Positions 1-6,777 of a DNA stretch of 8,850 nt are shown here, piece by piece; the stretch's first letter is position 1, and each line of letters starts with the position of its first letter. Source of the DNA: an uncultured Gardnerella sp. (GTDB taxonomy: Bacteria; Actinomycetota; Actinomycetes; Actinomycetales; Bifidobacteriaceae); contig CAMYPN010000038.1 of NCBI GenBank assembly GCA_947292085.1, positions 1 through 8,850 on the forward strand, written 5' to 3'. Made by a program: the position numbers and the translations under genes. The notes beneath the pieces were generated by a model. That model saw only the letters and a list, made by a program, of their open reading frames with translations. It made no database searches and was not told the DNA's origin.

Positions 1-128
1 GTGCGATTGGCAATTTCCGTTGAAAGCGCAATTTCTGCCGACAAATGAGCGCAACTGGCACAGCCGCCAATGTTATTTGCAATGCGTCTGACACATCTGC
101 TAAGTAATTTATACGTTTTATAAAATTT
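1..128. other. unassigned left edge with an 18-bp-periodic imperfect repeat
   Basis: No gene can be called here with confidence. Two imperfect copies of an 18-bp unit begin at 10 and 28 (GCAATTTCCG and GCAATTTCTG at equivalent positions). Read rightward from base 1, the frame encodes a short Ala-Ile-Ser-Val-Glu-Ser-Ala-Ile-Ser-Ala-Asp-Lys stretch and stops at TGA 46-48. Read leftward, the same bases give a Leu-Ser-Ala-Glu-Ile-Ala / Leu-Ser-Thr-Glu-Ile-Ala hexapeptide repeat, but that frame has no ATG or GTG start with a ribosome binding site. A second leftward frame could start at GTG 92-94. The stretch could be the 3' end of a rightward gene convergent with clpC, or a dispersed noncoding repeat. 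Confidence 0.25.
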
Positions 129-141
129 TTGTGTTCAAACA

Positions 142-173
142 AAAAGCCCGGTTGCGTTAACTTCCGGGCTTTT
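142..173 (-). terminator. intrinsic terminator downstream of clpC
   Basis: AAAAGCCCGG at 142-151 and CCGGGCTTTT at 164-173 are perfect 10-bp inverted arms around a 12-nt loop. Read leftward, the GC-rich stem runs into a T-rich tract (TTTTTGTTTG), as expected for Rho-independent termination of clpC, whose stop codon lies about 45 bases upstream in the direction of transcription. The rightward side has only four T before AGTATA, so termination that way would be weaker but is possible. Confidence 0.85.
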
Positions 174-206
174 AGTATATTCAATTTTAGTATATTCAAT
201 TTTAGT
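171..206. repeat. 15-bp tandem direct repeat, about 2.4 copies
   Basis: The unit TTTAGTATATTCAAT occurs perfectly at 171-185 and 186-200, followed by a partial third copy (TTTAGT, 201-206). It lies between the clpC stop codon and its terminator and overlaps the last bases of the terminator arm. It is probably a replication-slippage product in 3' UTR sequence; no function is evident. Confidence 0.8.
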
Positions 207-218
207 TATTGCGTAACT

Positions 219-2843
219 TTACTTATTTTCGCTGCTATCTTCTTTAGTTTTGGTATCTTCAGATTTATTTTCTTCAGTATTACTACTTTCAGTATTATTT
301 TCTTCAGATTTACTATCTTCAGATTCACTACTTTCGTCAGTGACAACAGCAGTAGTGTCATAAGTATCGAACTTTTCGCTCTTAAAAGTAAACTCTCCCA
401 GCAAACCTTCGCCTTCAGCGTCTACTATTATGCGCTCTCCATCAGTTAAATCACCAAGAAGAATCTTCTCAGAAACAGCATCCTCAATATCTCTTTGGAT
501 GACTCGACGTAATGGACGAGCACCAAGAAGAGGATCGAAGCCTTTCTGAGCCAACAGATCTTTCGCTGAATCGGTAAGCTCAAGAGACATATGACGTTCA
601 AAAAGACGATCGTTAAGAAGCTTAACGTCCATGTCAACGATCTGACGTACTTCTGGTTCTGTAAGCTGACGGAACACGATAGTGTCGTCCAAGCGATTCA
701 GGAACTCAGGGCGGAAATGACGCTTAAGTTCAGAATTAACCTGATCTTTCATACGCTGGTATGTTGAATCGGAGTTATTTCCAAGCGTAAAGCCAGTAGT
801 CGCAGCCTTAGCAATATCGCGCGTACCGAGATTAGTTGTCAAGATAATAATAGTGTTCTTGAAATCAACTTTTCGTCCCTGACCGTCTGTTAGATGACCG
901 TCATCCAACACTTGCAAAAGCGTGTTGAAAATATCAGGGTGTGCTTTTTCGATTTCATCGAAAAGAACAACAGAGAATGGCTTCCTGCGGACTTTTTCAG
1001 TAAGTTCGCCGCCTTCCTCATATCCAACATATCCAGGAGGTGCACCGAAAAGTCTTGAAGCAGCATACTTTTCGGCAAACTCAGACATATCTACTCGAAT
1101 CAAAGCATCATCGTCATCGAATAAGAATTGTGCCAAAGTTTTTGCAAGCTCAGTTTTACCAACGCCAGTAGGGCCGGCAAAAATAAATGAGCCGGAAGGA
1201 CGTTTTGGATCTTTCAAACCAACTCGTGCACGTCTAATAGAACGAGCCAAAGCAGATACTGCCTCATCCTGGCCAACTATACGCTTATGCAGCTCAGCTT
1301 CCATACCAAGCAGCTTCTTAGATTCTGCCTGCGTGAGCTTAACAACAGGAATGCCAGTGGTATTTGATACTACAGATGCTATAACATCCTCATCAACTAC
1401 CATACGTACATCGGACTCGCCTTCTCGCCAAGCCTGCTCTTTTTCTTTGCGCTCATTCTCAAGTTTTTCTTGAGATTCTCGCAAATCAGCAGCCTGTTCA
1501 AAGTCTTGATTCTTAATAGCTTCATCTTTTTGTTCAGAAACTTTAGAAATCTTGTGGTCAAGTTCTTTAAGCTCAGGTGGTTCCGTTAAACGCTTAATGC
1601 GAAGTCTAGCTCCAGCCTCATCAATAAGATCAATAGCCTTGTCTGGCAAATTACGATCTTGAATATATCGCGATGACATTTCTGCAGCAGCTTGCAATGC
1701 GCTGTCCGTAATCGTTACGTGATGATGGTTTTCGTAGCGTTCACGCAATCCCTTAAGAATTTCAATAGTTTCAGCTATTGAAGGTTCCGGTACCTGAATA
1801 GGTTGGAAACGACGCTCAAGTGCGGCATCTTTTTCAATATACTTGCGATACTCGTCTGTAGTAGTTGCGCCGATTGTTTGTAGTTCTCCACGTGCAAGCA
1901 TAGGTTTTAGCATATCGGAAGCTCCGAGAGCACCATCTGCAGATCCTGCGCCCACAATAGTGTGTATTTCGTCAATGAACAGAACGATATCTCCACGTGT
2001 TTTGATTTCTTTAAGAACTTTCTTAAGACGCTCTTCGAAATCACCGCGATATCGTGAACCTGCAACCATGGAACCTAAGTCTAAAGAATAGACTTGCTTA
2101 TTTTTAAGTGTTTCAGGTACGTCTCCTGCAACAATTTTTTGGGCTAATCCTTCAACTACTGCAGTTTTACCAACGCCAGGTTCTCCAATAAGTACAGGAT
2201 TGTTTTTTGTTCGTCTAGAAAGAACAACCATTACTCGTTCAATTTCTCTAGAGCGACCTATAACAGGATCAAGTTTTCCTTGTTCTGCTTCTGTAGTTAA
2301 ATTACGCCCAAACTGATCGAGTAACGCTGAACCTGATTGGTTACGTTTATCTTGAACTCCGCCTGCATTCGCAAGCTCTCCCTTTGAAGAATCGTCTGGA
2401 GATCCGCTGTTTCCGCGAATTAAATCTATTGTAGTGCTACGCAAGTCTCCCAAATCAACTTCCATTTTGATCAAGACTTGAGTGCCAATTCCTTCGCCTT
2501 CGCGAATAAGGCCAAGCAGTATATGCTCAGTGCCTATATAGCTGTGGCCTAACTGTAATGCTTCACGTAAGCTTAGTTCCAACACTTGCTTTGCATGTGG
2601 GGTAAAAGGAATGTGTCCGCTAGGAGATACTGTACCCTTGCCTATCATTTCTTCTATTTGCTTGCGCGTGCCATCAAGTTCAACCCCTTTTGAACTTAGT
2701 GCTTTTGCAGCAATTCCTTCGCCTTCGCGAATAAGGCCAAGCAGTATATGCTCAGTGCCAATGTAATTATGCTGAAGTGCGCGTGCTTCTTCTTGAGCTA
2801 ACACAATCACACGTCGAGCACGATCAGTAAAGCGTTCAAACAT
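219..2843 (-). CDS. clpC: ATP-dependent Clp protease ATP-binding subunit ClpC
   Basis: This is an 874-residue HSP100/AAA+ unfoldase that would feed substrates to the cytoplasmic ClpP peptidase. Two Clp-N repeats occupy about residues 1-145, with near-identical [10 protein letters not shown] motifs from residues 27 and 102. AAA-1 has Walker A GEPGVGKT at 220-227, pore loop Tyr-Arg-Gly at 265-267, Walker B ending Asp291-Glu292 and an arginine finger near 344-345. A UVR-type middle domain lies near 437-462. AAA-2 has Walker A GPTGVGKT at 557-564, pore loop GYVG at 604-607, Walker B VVLFDE at 625-630 and an FRPEFLNR sensor region from 710. Residues from about 836 form an acidic Ser/Glu/Asp/Lys/Asn-rich tail, probably disordered. 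The start is the usual family Met-Phe-Glu-Arg-Phe, with GGAAGG six bases upstream. A promoter probably lies in the 83-bp gap after the DUF3027 gene. Confidence 0.97.
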   Translation of the reverse strand: MFERFTDRARRVIVLAQEEARALQHNYIGTEHILLGLIREGEGIAAKALSSKGVELDGTRKQIEEMIGKGTVSPSGHIPFTPHAKQVLELSLREALQLGHSYIGTEHILLGLIREGEGIGTQVLIKMEVDLGDLRSTTIDLIRGNSGSPDDSSKGELANAGGVQDKRNQSGSALLDQFGRNLTTEAEQGKLDPVIGRSREIERVMVVLSRRTKNNPVLIGEPGVGKTAVVEGLAQKIVAGDVPETLKNKQVYSLDLGSMVAGSRYRGDFEERLKKVLKEIKTRGDIVLFIDEIHTIVGAGSADGALGASDMLKPMLARGELQTIGATTTDEYRKYIEKDAALERRFQPIQVPEPSIAETIEILKGLRERYENHHHVTITDSALQAAAEMSSRYIQDRNLPDKAIDLIDEAGARLRIKRLTEPPELKELDHKISKVSEQKDEAIKNQDFEQAADLRESQEKLENERKEKEQAWREGESDVRMVVDEDVIASVVSNTTGIPVVKLTQAESKKLLGMEAELHKRIVGQDEAVSALARSIRRARVGLKDPKRPSGSFIFAGPTGVGKTELAKTLAQFLFDDDDALIRVDMSEFAEKYAASRLFGAPPGYVGYEEGGELTEKVRRKPFSVVLFDEIEKAHPDIFNTLLQVLDDGHLTDGQGRKVDFKNTIIILTTNLGTRDIAKAATTGFTLGNNSDSTYQRMKDQVNSELKRHFRPEFLNRLDDTIVFRQLTEPEVRQIVDMDVKLLNDRLFERHMSLELTDSAKDLLAQKGFDPLLGARPLRRVIQRDIEDAVSEKILLGDLTDGERIIVDAEGEGLLGEFTFKSEKFDTYDTTAVVTDESSESEDSKSEENNTESSNTEENKSEDTKTKEDSSENK
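2486..2759 (-). repeat. 49-bp perfect direct repeat inside clpC (2486-2534 and 2711-2759)
   Basis: Bases 2486-2534 and 2711-2759 are identical over 49 positions and 225 bp apart, exactly 75 codons. They encode the matching core of the two Clp-N repeats ([16 protein letters not shown]). The protein duplication is normal for the family. Identity at every synonymous site is unusual, because the flanking bases of the two halves have diverged. Confidence 0.9.
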
Positions 2844-2849
2844 AAATTG

Positions 2850-2855
2850 CCTTCC
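2850..2855 (-). promoter_or_regulatory. clpC ribosome binding site
   Basis: GGAAGG (leftward strand) ends six bases before the ATG at 2841-2843. It supports the canonical family start over any internal Met. Confidence 0.75.
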
Positions 2856-2901
2856 GTTCTTTTCTTTCGTTCCATGTTAACGAGTTGCCATGACGCGAGC
2901 A

Positions 2902-2917
2902 CTGTATAAGTATACAG
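2902..2917 (-). promoter_or_regulatory. probable clpC promoter -10 region within a perfect inverted repeat
   Basis: CTGTATA (2902-2908) and TATACAG (2911-2917) are perfect 7-bp arms around a 2-bp centre. The leftward strand of 2909-2914 reads TATACT, a good match to a sigma-70-type -10 element, about 60 bases upstream of the clpC start. No good -35 is seen at the usual distance (AGGAAA at 17 bp), so the promoter may depend on an activator. GCGAG pentamers flank the palindrome at 2895-2899 and 2918-2922. The arrangement suggests an operator over the -10, but the regulator is unknown. It matches neither CIRCE nor HAIR. Confidence 0.4.
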
Positions 2918-2926
2918 GCGAGTGTA

Positions 2927-4042
2927 TTAATTTTCCTTCTGTGCTGAATTTGCTGTTCTGCGTCTAATAAGACGATTTTCTTTACTATCTTCAATTGCTT
3001 CTTCAATGAGCTCTACATCAGCACGTTCTTCGCGAGGTGCTTGCTCAAGAATGTCGATATGATAATCGTCATACGCTGGTGCTGACTGAATCCATAATTG
3101 TGATGGCTCCGGTGGTTCTATTTCGGAATGTTCTCCACAACCATGGTCTAATGAGACAACTCTACCATCATCTGGACTCCACATGTTTGCGCATACGCCA
3201 AACATTGATCCTAAGCTTCCTGCAAGAGGTATTAGGAATCCACAAGATGAGCATGCGTTCCCGTCTGCAACTTTTGTTGAAAGTGATTTCGGACCGTGTT
3301 GACCTGCGTACCACCGTTTTGCGGTTTGTGAGATAGCTTTTGCTGTCATGACGTGTTTACGAGATAAACGTAGTTTTGAGATTACTTCCTCAAGATCTTC
3401 GTCTTCTTCGCTATCCTTGCTATTTTTTGCAGTTTCAGCAAGTATATCTTTGCTACCTTCTGCAGTATCATCTGTCTCGTTTGCGTCTAAAGTATTGTCA
3501 CTTTCAGATAGTTTAATATCCGATTCTGTTTCTGGCTTGGACTCTGACTTGGACTCTGACTCCGTTTCGCAAGTTTCTTCGGTAGAGTTTTCCTTATCTA
3601 TTTTTTCACTAGATTCTTCATTCTCTACATCATCCGAGTCGCAAGGACTATCAGTATTAGTTTTATGAAGTGAATTTACAGCTCTAAAACCGTCTTCAAG
3701 TCTACTGTCATCTTCTTCTGTACCGATTGAATCCATAACAGACAAATCAGAAGGCTTTAAACGATCCTTCCAAGGTATCCATTTTGGTGGTAATAAAGAG
3801 TTCTCAGTAGGCGCAAGAGTAGACTCGTTTACAGTCCAACGCTCAGCTTCTATATCATGATACAGTGTTATAGACCACTGCCACCCTTCATAACCAGGTT
3901 TTTTGCACTCGAAACGAAAATCAGTGACATTGTCGTCAAGTTCTATCGAAGTTACAAATTCACCAACATAATCAGGGTTATCTGAAGTCTCCACAGCTAT
4001 GTCGTACGATAGCTTTTTTGGATCCATCAATTCATCTGTCAT
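2927..4042 (-). CDS. DUF3027 family protein with a zinc-finger-like C-terminal segment
   Basis: This 371-residue cytoplasmic protein belongs to the actinobacterial DUF3027 family, whose Mycobacterium tuberculosis member I recall as Rv0883c. Its function is not established. The N-terminal part (about 8-117) has family features such as Pro-Gly-Tyr-Glu-Gly-Trp-Gln-Trp near 49-56 and Pro-Lys-Trp-Ile-Pro-Trp near 86-91. A long acidic low-complexity linker follows (about 120-218, Ser/Glu/Asp/Lys). The conserved C-terminal core contains Lys-Arg-Trp-Tyr near 242-245, then Cys264-x2-Cys267, Cys284, His300, Cys302 and His305, a plausible zinc site by inspection only. Of two nearby Met codons, the first (ATG 4040-4042) is preferred because AGGA lies eight bases upstream; Met6 is the alternative. 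The 17-bp gap from the cold-shock gene implies cotranscription. Confidence 0.9.
   Translation of the reverse strand: MTDELMDPKKLSYDIAVETSDNPDYVGEFVTSIELDDNVTDFRFECKKPGYEGWQWSITLYHDIEAERWTVNESTLAPTENSLLPPKWIPWKDRLKPSDLSVMDSIGTEEDDSRLEDGFRAVNSLHKTNTDSPCDSDDVENEESSEKIDKENSTEETCETESESKSESKPETESDIKLSESDNTLDANETDDTAEGSKDILAETAKNSKDSEEDEDLEEVISKLRLSRKHVMTAKAISQTAKRWYAGQHGPKSLSTKVADGNACSSCGFLIPLAGSLGSMFGVCANMWSPDDGRVVSLDHGCGEHSEIEPPEPSQLWIQSAPAYDDYHIDILEQAPREERADVELIEEAIEDSKENRLIRRRTANSAQKEN
3537..3560. repeat. 12-bp tandem repeat in the DUF3027 acidic linker
   Basis: TTGGACTCTGAC is repeated perfectly at 3537-3548 and 3549-3560. On the coding strand it encodes the Ser-Glu-Ser-Lys tetrapeptide repeat in the acidic linker. 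Being in frame, copy-number change would only lengthen or shorten the linker. Confidence 0.85.
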
Positions 4043-4059
4043 AAAACTATTCCTGAAAA

Positions 4060-4449
4060 TTAGTCTTGCACATCAAAATTATCGGCTACAGCACGCAGCA
4101 AAGTAGCAAGTTTTTTGCTTTCGCTAGTTGAAGGGTAGTGCCTGCGTCTTAAGCCGTTTCCTGCTGCATCTAATAGTTTGATAAGATCTTCTACAATAGC
4201 TGCCATGTCTTCCGCTTTAGGGCGTGTTGCCTTAACTAAGGATGGCGCTGTGTGCACAATAGTTAAACCCATAGCTTGTGGGCCGCGTCTACCTTCTATA
4301 ACAGAAAACTCAACACGAGTGCCCTTGTTTAGTTTCTTTACGGTAGATGGAAGTGCTGAGGATGGAAGAAAAACATCTTTACCATCCTCACTCGTAATGA
4401 AACCAAACCCCTTCTGATCGTCGTACCAACGCACACGCCCGTTGGGCAT
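4060..4449 (-). CDS. cspB: cold-shock domain protein with C-terminal extension (CspB type)
   Basis: This 129-residue cytoplasmic protein is likely to bind single-stranded nucleic acid as an RNA chaperone. Residues 1-66 form a cold-shock domain: Gly-Arg-Val-Arg-Trp-Tyr-Asp at the start, RNP1-like Lys-Gly-Phe-Gly-Phe-Ile at about 13-18, and RNP2-like Asp-Val-Phe-Leu at about 25-28. The remaining 60 or so residues form a charged, probably helical extension (Val-Glu-Asp-Leu-Ile-Lys-Leu-Leu, later Arg-Arg-Arg-His-Tyr-Pro). The same layout occurs in mycobacterial CspB (Rv0871, about 135 residues), whereas classical cold-shock proteins have about 67. ATG 4447-4449 is chosen because it opens the canonical Met-Pro-Asn-Gly and has GAGG six bases upstream. 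The in-frame GTG at 4459-4461 overlaps that ribosome binding site. The symbol is by homology only. Confidence 0.93.
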   Translation of the reverse strand: MPNGRVRWYDDQKGFGFITSEDGKDVFLPSSALPSTVKKLNKGTRVEFSVIEGRRGPQAMGLTIVHTAPSLVKATRPKAEDMAAIVEDLIKLLDAAGNGLRRRHYPSTSESKKLATLLRAVADNFDVQD

Positions 4450-4453
4450 AACA

Positions 4454-4459
4454 CACCTC
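4454..4459 (-). promoter_or_regulatory. cold-shock gene ribosome binding site that decides the start
   Basis: GAGGTG (leftward strand) lies four to nine bases upstream of ATG 4447-4449. The upstream GTG at 4459-4461 overlaps it, which argues against the longer 133-residue form. Confidence 0.7.
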
Positions 4460-4568
4460 ACTCATACAATATATCGCTTGTACATACACATAAACACAGA
4501 ACGCTACAACACTGATTTATACACATCAACTGCAGCATAATTAGCTTTTCTGCATCAACTATTATTCC

Positions 4569-4597
4569 ATTGTAGCGCATAACTGTTTATACGTCAG
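4569..4597 (-). promoter_or_regulatory. candidate promoter for cspB-DUF3027
   Basis: On the leftward strand CTGACG (4592-4597) and TACAAT (4569-4574) are separated by 17 bp, resembling a sigma-70 -35/-10 pair (4/6 and 5/6 matches). It would give a 5' untranslated leader of about 110 bases, in line with the long leaders known for many cold-shock mRNAs. The leader contains a repeated CATCAACT octamer (4524-4531 and 4553-4560) but no strong hairpin that I could find. A weaker alternative -10 (TATAAA) lies closer to the gene. Confidence 0.4.
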
Positions 4598-4624
4598 GAA
4601 AGCTTAAATTTTTATGTGTTGCTC

Positions 4625-6775
4625 TTATTTTTGTTCATATTTTGTTGTTGAAGCAGTATCAATAACAGTACGTATAGGTAGTATTACTGTAAGAGTAAGA
4701 CCGTGCCGCGTACCTGAATTTGATTTGTTTGAATAACTGCTCATAGTGTCGTCAATATTTCTTGGCTCGTATATGGCACCAATATTCGAAGAAGTAGCGC
4801 ATATAAAACCATGGTGAGCTTTTACCACAGATTGAGCAATAGCCATACCTAATCCTGTTCCACCCTTTTCTCTAGCGCGGGAAGGATCAGCAATATAGAA
4901 TCTTTCAAAAATGTGTGGTAATGACTCTTCTGGAACACCTGGACCATGGTCAATTACGCGAATAATAGCGTAATTGTTATACGGTTCATCATAATCATCT
5001 TGGACAATAGTGTTTATAAAATCCTTCAACGATTCAGATGTAGATTGCATTTTAGAAAGAATTTCTGGGCTTATAGAAGCTTTTACTATTCCCATTCCTA
5101 TTTCTACAGGAGAATCTACAGGAGTGTATCGGTGAATATTTCCAACAATATTCGTCATTACCTGTCGCAATCTTGCTCCATCTCCTAACAAACTTACATT
5201 AGGAAGTTTTCCAGGAGTAAAAACAATTTTTCTTTCAAAATCTTGCTCATCGTACGACAAATCGTAATCTCTAATTATTATTTCGCCCTGTTGAACAGAG
5301 CGAACTGGATCAAGAGCATGTAAGTCGTTCGCTGCATCAGAAATAATTGGAGCAATACTTACGGTTTGAGAAGTGTTAATACCGCGTCCTTCATCCAAGC
5401 GCGCTAGTGAGAGCAAATCTTCAACTAGCTCAGTCATTCGTTCGCTTGAAGCTTTAATATGCGCAATAGAGTCATCTGCTCGCTTTTGCTCATCTGGCAT
5501 ACCTCTCCACATGTAATACAATTCTGCATAACCGTGAATTGCTGCAAGAGGTGTTCTAAGCTCATGACTTGCATCAGAAACAAATCGTTTCATTTTCTCA
5601 GTCATTGCTTCCTGCTCATTAAATCCTCGTTCGATTCTTGTAAGCATGGAATTTAGAGAAGCTGCTAATGAGCCCACTTCCGTATTTATAGGTGCTGAAG
5701 GAACTCGCCTACTTAGGTCGCCTGAAGCAATTTTTGAAGCAGTTTTTTCTATACGTTTCAGCGGTCCTAAAGTTGATTGAATAATTAATGCTGCAAAAAC
5801 AGCGCCAAGAAGAATAACTGCAATACTCACCATTACGCAGTATCTTGTGAGAGTATTAAGCGTATCTAATTGATCGTTCAGCGAAAGAGCAATATAAATA
5901 TAGCCACGGATTTTCATTTTGTTGTTAACGCGTGGACCCCATGCTAAAACACTAACTCGCCACGGTGAATTAGCTATTCTAGAAGTTGTTTCATCAATTC
6001 CTTCAGTATTTCCTTTTATTTTTGCAGGAGCTGTAAAAGGTTTACGATTGAGCACTACATTATCAACTACACCGCTTTTAGGAAGAACAGGTTCTGAAAC
6101 AATATTTCCCTTTAAAGGTGGTATTAATGGTGTTGCGATAATTCTGTTATTAGTGTCTCGTATTTGTAAGAAGTAATCGTTTGGTCCAATAGCTGTTCGA
6201 TCTGCATCTTTACTGTGAAGCAAATCAACATTATTTTCGCAGATTAGCTGAGCTTGATCTGATAGCTGAGAGTCGGTTTTGTCAAGAAGATAGTTTCCTA
6301 CCAATTGGCGAATTGACAGTGATATGCAGAATGCTGCTACAGTTAAAACAGCAATAGTACATGCGACTAGCCTAGTGCTAAGAGGAATTGCGTCAATACG
6401 AGATTTTACAGACCACTTCTTCTTAATATTTAAGTCTTCTTTTGGGTTGACTTTTACAACTAGTGACGAAGAATTTCCCTGCTGAGTTGCTTTTCCCTGT
6501 ACACTAGAATTTTGCAAATTTGAGATAGAATTTTCAGTTACTCTATTCTCGCTATTGTAATTACCGCTAGAACTAGAATTAGTCTGTGCGAAATTTTTAA
6601 AACGTAACTTTTTAAAAAAATTACGTTTCAACTTAAGCACAGTATTAAATAGATTCATCTTCAAAACAGACAACCTACTGTTAGTCTTTTCTTCAGATTC
6701 ACTTTTACTCTCTTTTTTATTTTTTCGAGTAAATAGTGAAGTTATAGAAGAAATTAGACGAGTTATTCCCCGCAT
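4625..6775 (-). CDS. membrane sensor histidine kinase (HAMP, HisKA, HATPase_c)
   Basis: This 716-residue protein is the likely partner of the adjacent response regulator. Residues 1-130 form an unusual Ser/Asn/Lys-rich, probably disordered cytoplasmic extension. Transmembrane helices lie near 136-155 and 312-333, bracketing an extracytoplasmic sensor region of about 155 residues. HAMP spans about 334-386. HisKA carries the phosphoacceptor His404 in SDASHELRTPLA. The ATPase domain has an N-box near Asn546, a G1 box Asp609-His-Gly-Pro-Gly, an F-box FERFY at 623-627 and a G2 box GGTGLG at 638-643. An extra segment of about 40 residues (roughly 562-601) lies inside the ATPase domain, and another near 671-690. 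The start lies 2 bp after the regulator stop, suggesting translational coupling; the ribosome binding site is weak (AGG about 12 bases away), so a later start such as Met40 is possible. The stimulus cannot be inferred. Confidence 0.94.
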   Translation of the reverse strand: MRGITRLISSITSLFTRKNKKESKSESEEKTNSRLSVLKMNLFNTVLKLKRNFFKKLRFKNFAQTNSSSSGNYNSENRVTENSISNLQNSSVQGKATQQGNSSSLVVKVNPKEDLNIKKKWSVKSRIDAIPLSTRLVACTIAVLTVAAFCISLSIRQLVGNYLLDKTDSQLSDQAQLICENNVDLLHSKDADRTAIGPNDYFLQIRDTNNRIIATPLIPPLKGNIVSEPVLPKSGVVDNVVLNRKPFTAPAKIKGNTEGIDETTSRIANSPWRVSVLAWGPRVNNKMKIRGYIYIALSLNDQLDTLNTLTRYCVMVSIAVILLGAVFAALIIQSTLGPLKRIEKTASKIASGDLSRRVPSAPINTEVGSLAASLNSMLTRIERGFNEQEAMTEKMKRFVSDASHELRTPLAAIHGYAELYYMWRGMPDEQKRADDSIAHIKASSERMTELVEDLLSLARLDEGRGINTSQTVSIAPIISDAANDLHALDPVRSVQQGEIIIRDYDLSYDEQDFERKIVFTPGKLPNVSLLGDGARLRQVMTNIVGNIHRYTPVDSPVEIGMGIVKASISPEILSKMQSTSESLKDFINTIVQDDYDEPYNNYAIIRVIDHGPGVPEESLPHIFERFYIADPSRAREKGGTGLGMAIAQSVVKAHHGFICATSSNIGAIYEPRNIDDTMSSYSNKSNSGTRHGLTLTVILPIRTVIDTASTTKYEQK
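6600..6628. repeat. inverted repeat inside the kinase N-terminal extension
   Basis: AAACGTAA (6600-6607) and TTACGTTT (6621-6628) are perfect 8-bp arms around a 13-nt spacer of one C, a T-run and an A-run that can pair further. It falls in codons for the Arg-Asn-Phe-Phe-Lys-Lys-Leu-Arg-Phe region (about residues 51-59). It may form an intragenic RNA hairpin or be a chance product of AT-rich Lys/Phe codons. Confidence 0.5.
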
Positions 6776-6777
6776 AA

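Noticed and set aside
80..125. Rightward promoter (CTGACA ... TATACG) in the left-edge spacer
   Set aside because: It would run straight into the terminator at 142-173 and then antisense to clpC, with no gene to serve.
171..206. CRISPR-like array
   Set aside because: The copies are contiguous 15-bp units without spacers, so this is a simple tandem repeat.
129..449. Rightward 106-codon open frame opposite the clpC tail
   Set aside because: It is antisense to a certain gene; its Phe/Ser-rich product is the complement of the low-complexity acidic tail codons, and part of it lies across the clpC terminator.
922..1473. Rightward 183-codon open frame opposite clpC
   Set aside because: It lies wholly antisense to the conserved AAA+ coding region; the product is Ser-rich with no recognisable domain.
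2893..2930. CIRCE or HAIR heat-shock operator upstream of clpC
   Set aside because: Short partial matches (GAGCACT, GAGTGTATTAA) occur, but arm sequence and spacing do not fit TTAGCACTC-N9-GAGTGCTAA, and no CTTGAGT-N7-ACTCAAG site is present.
3348..3668. Rightward open frame opposite DUF3027
   Set aside because: Its Ser/Leu-rich product mirrors the acidic linker repeat on the other strand; no ribosome binding site or known domain.
4450..4461. Longer cold-shock protein starting at GTG 4459-4461
   Set aside because: That start overlaps the ribosome binding site of the ATG at 4447-4449, and the family begins at Met-Pro-x-Gly.
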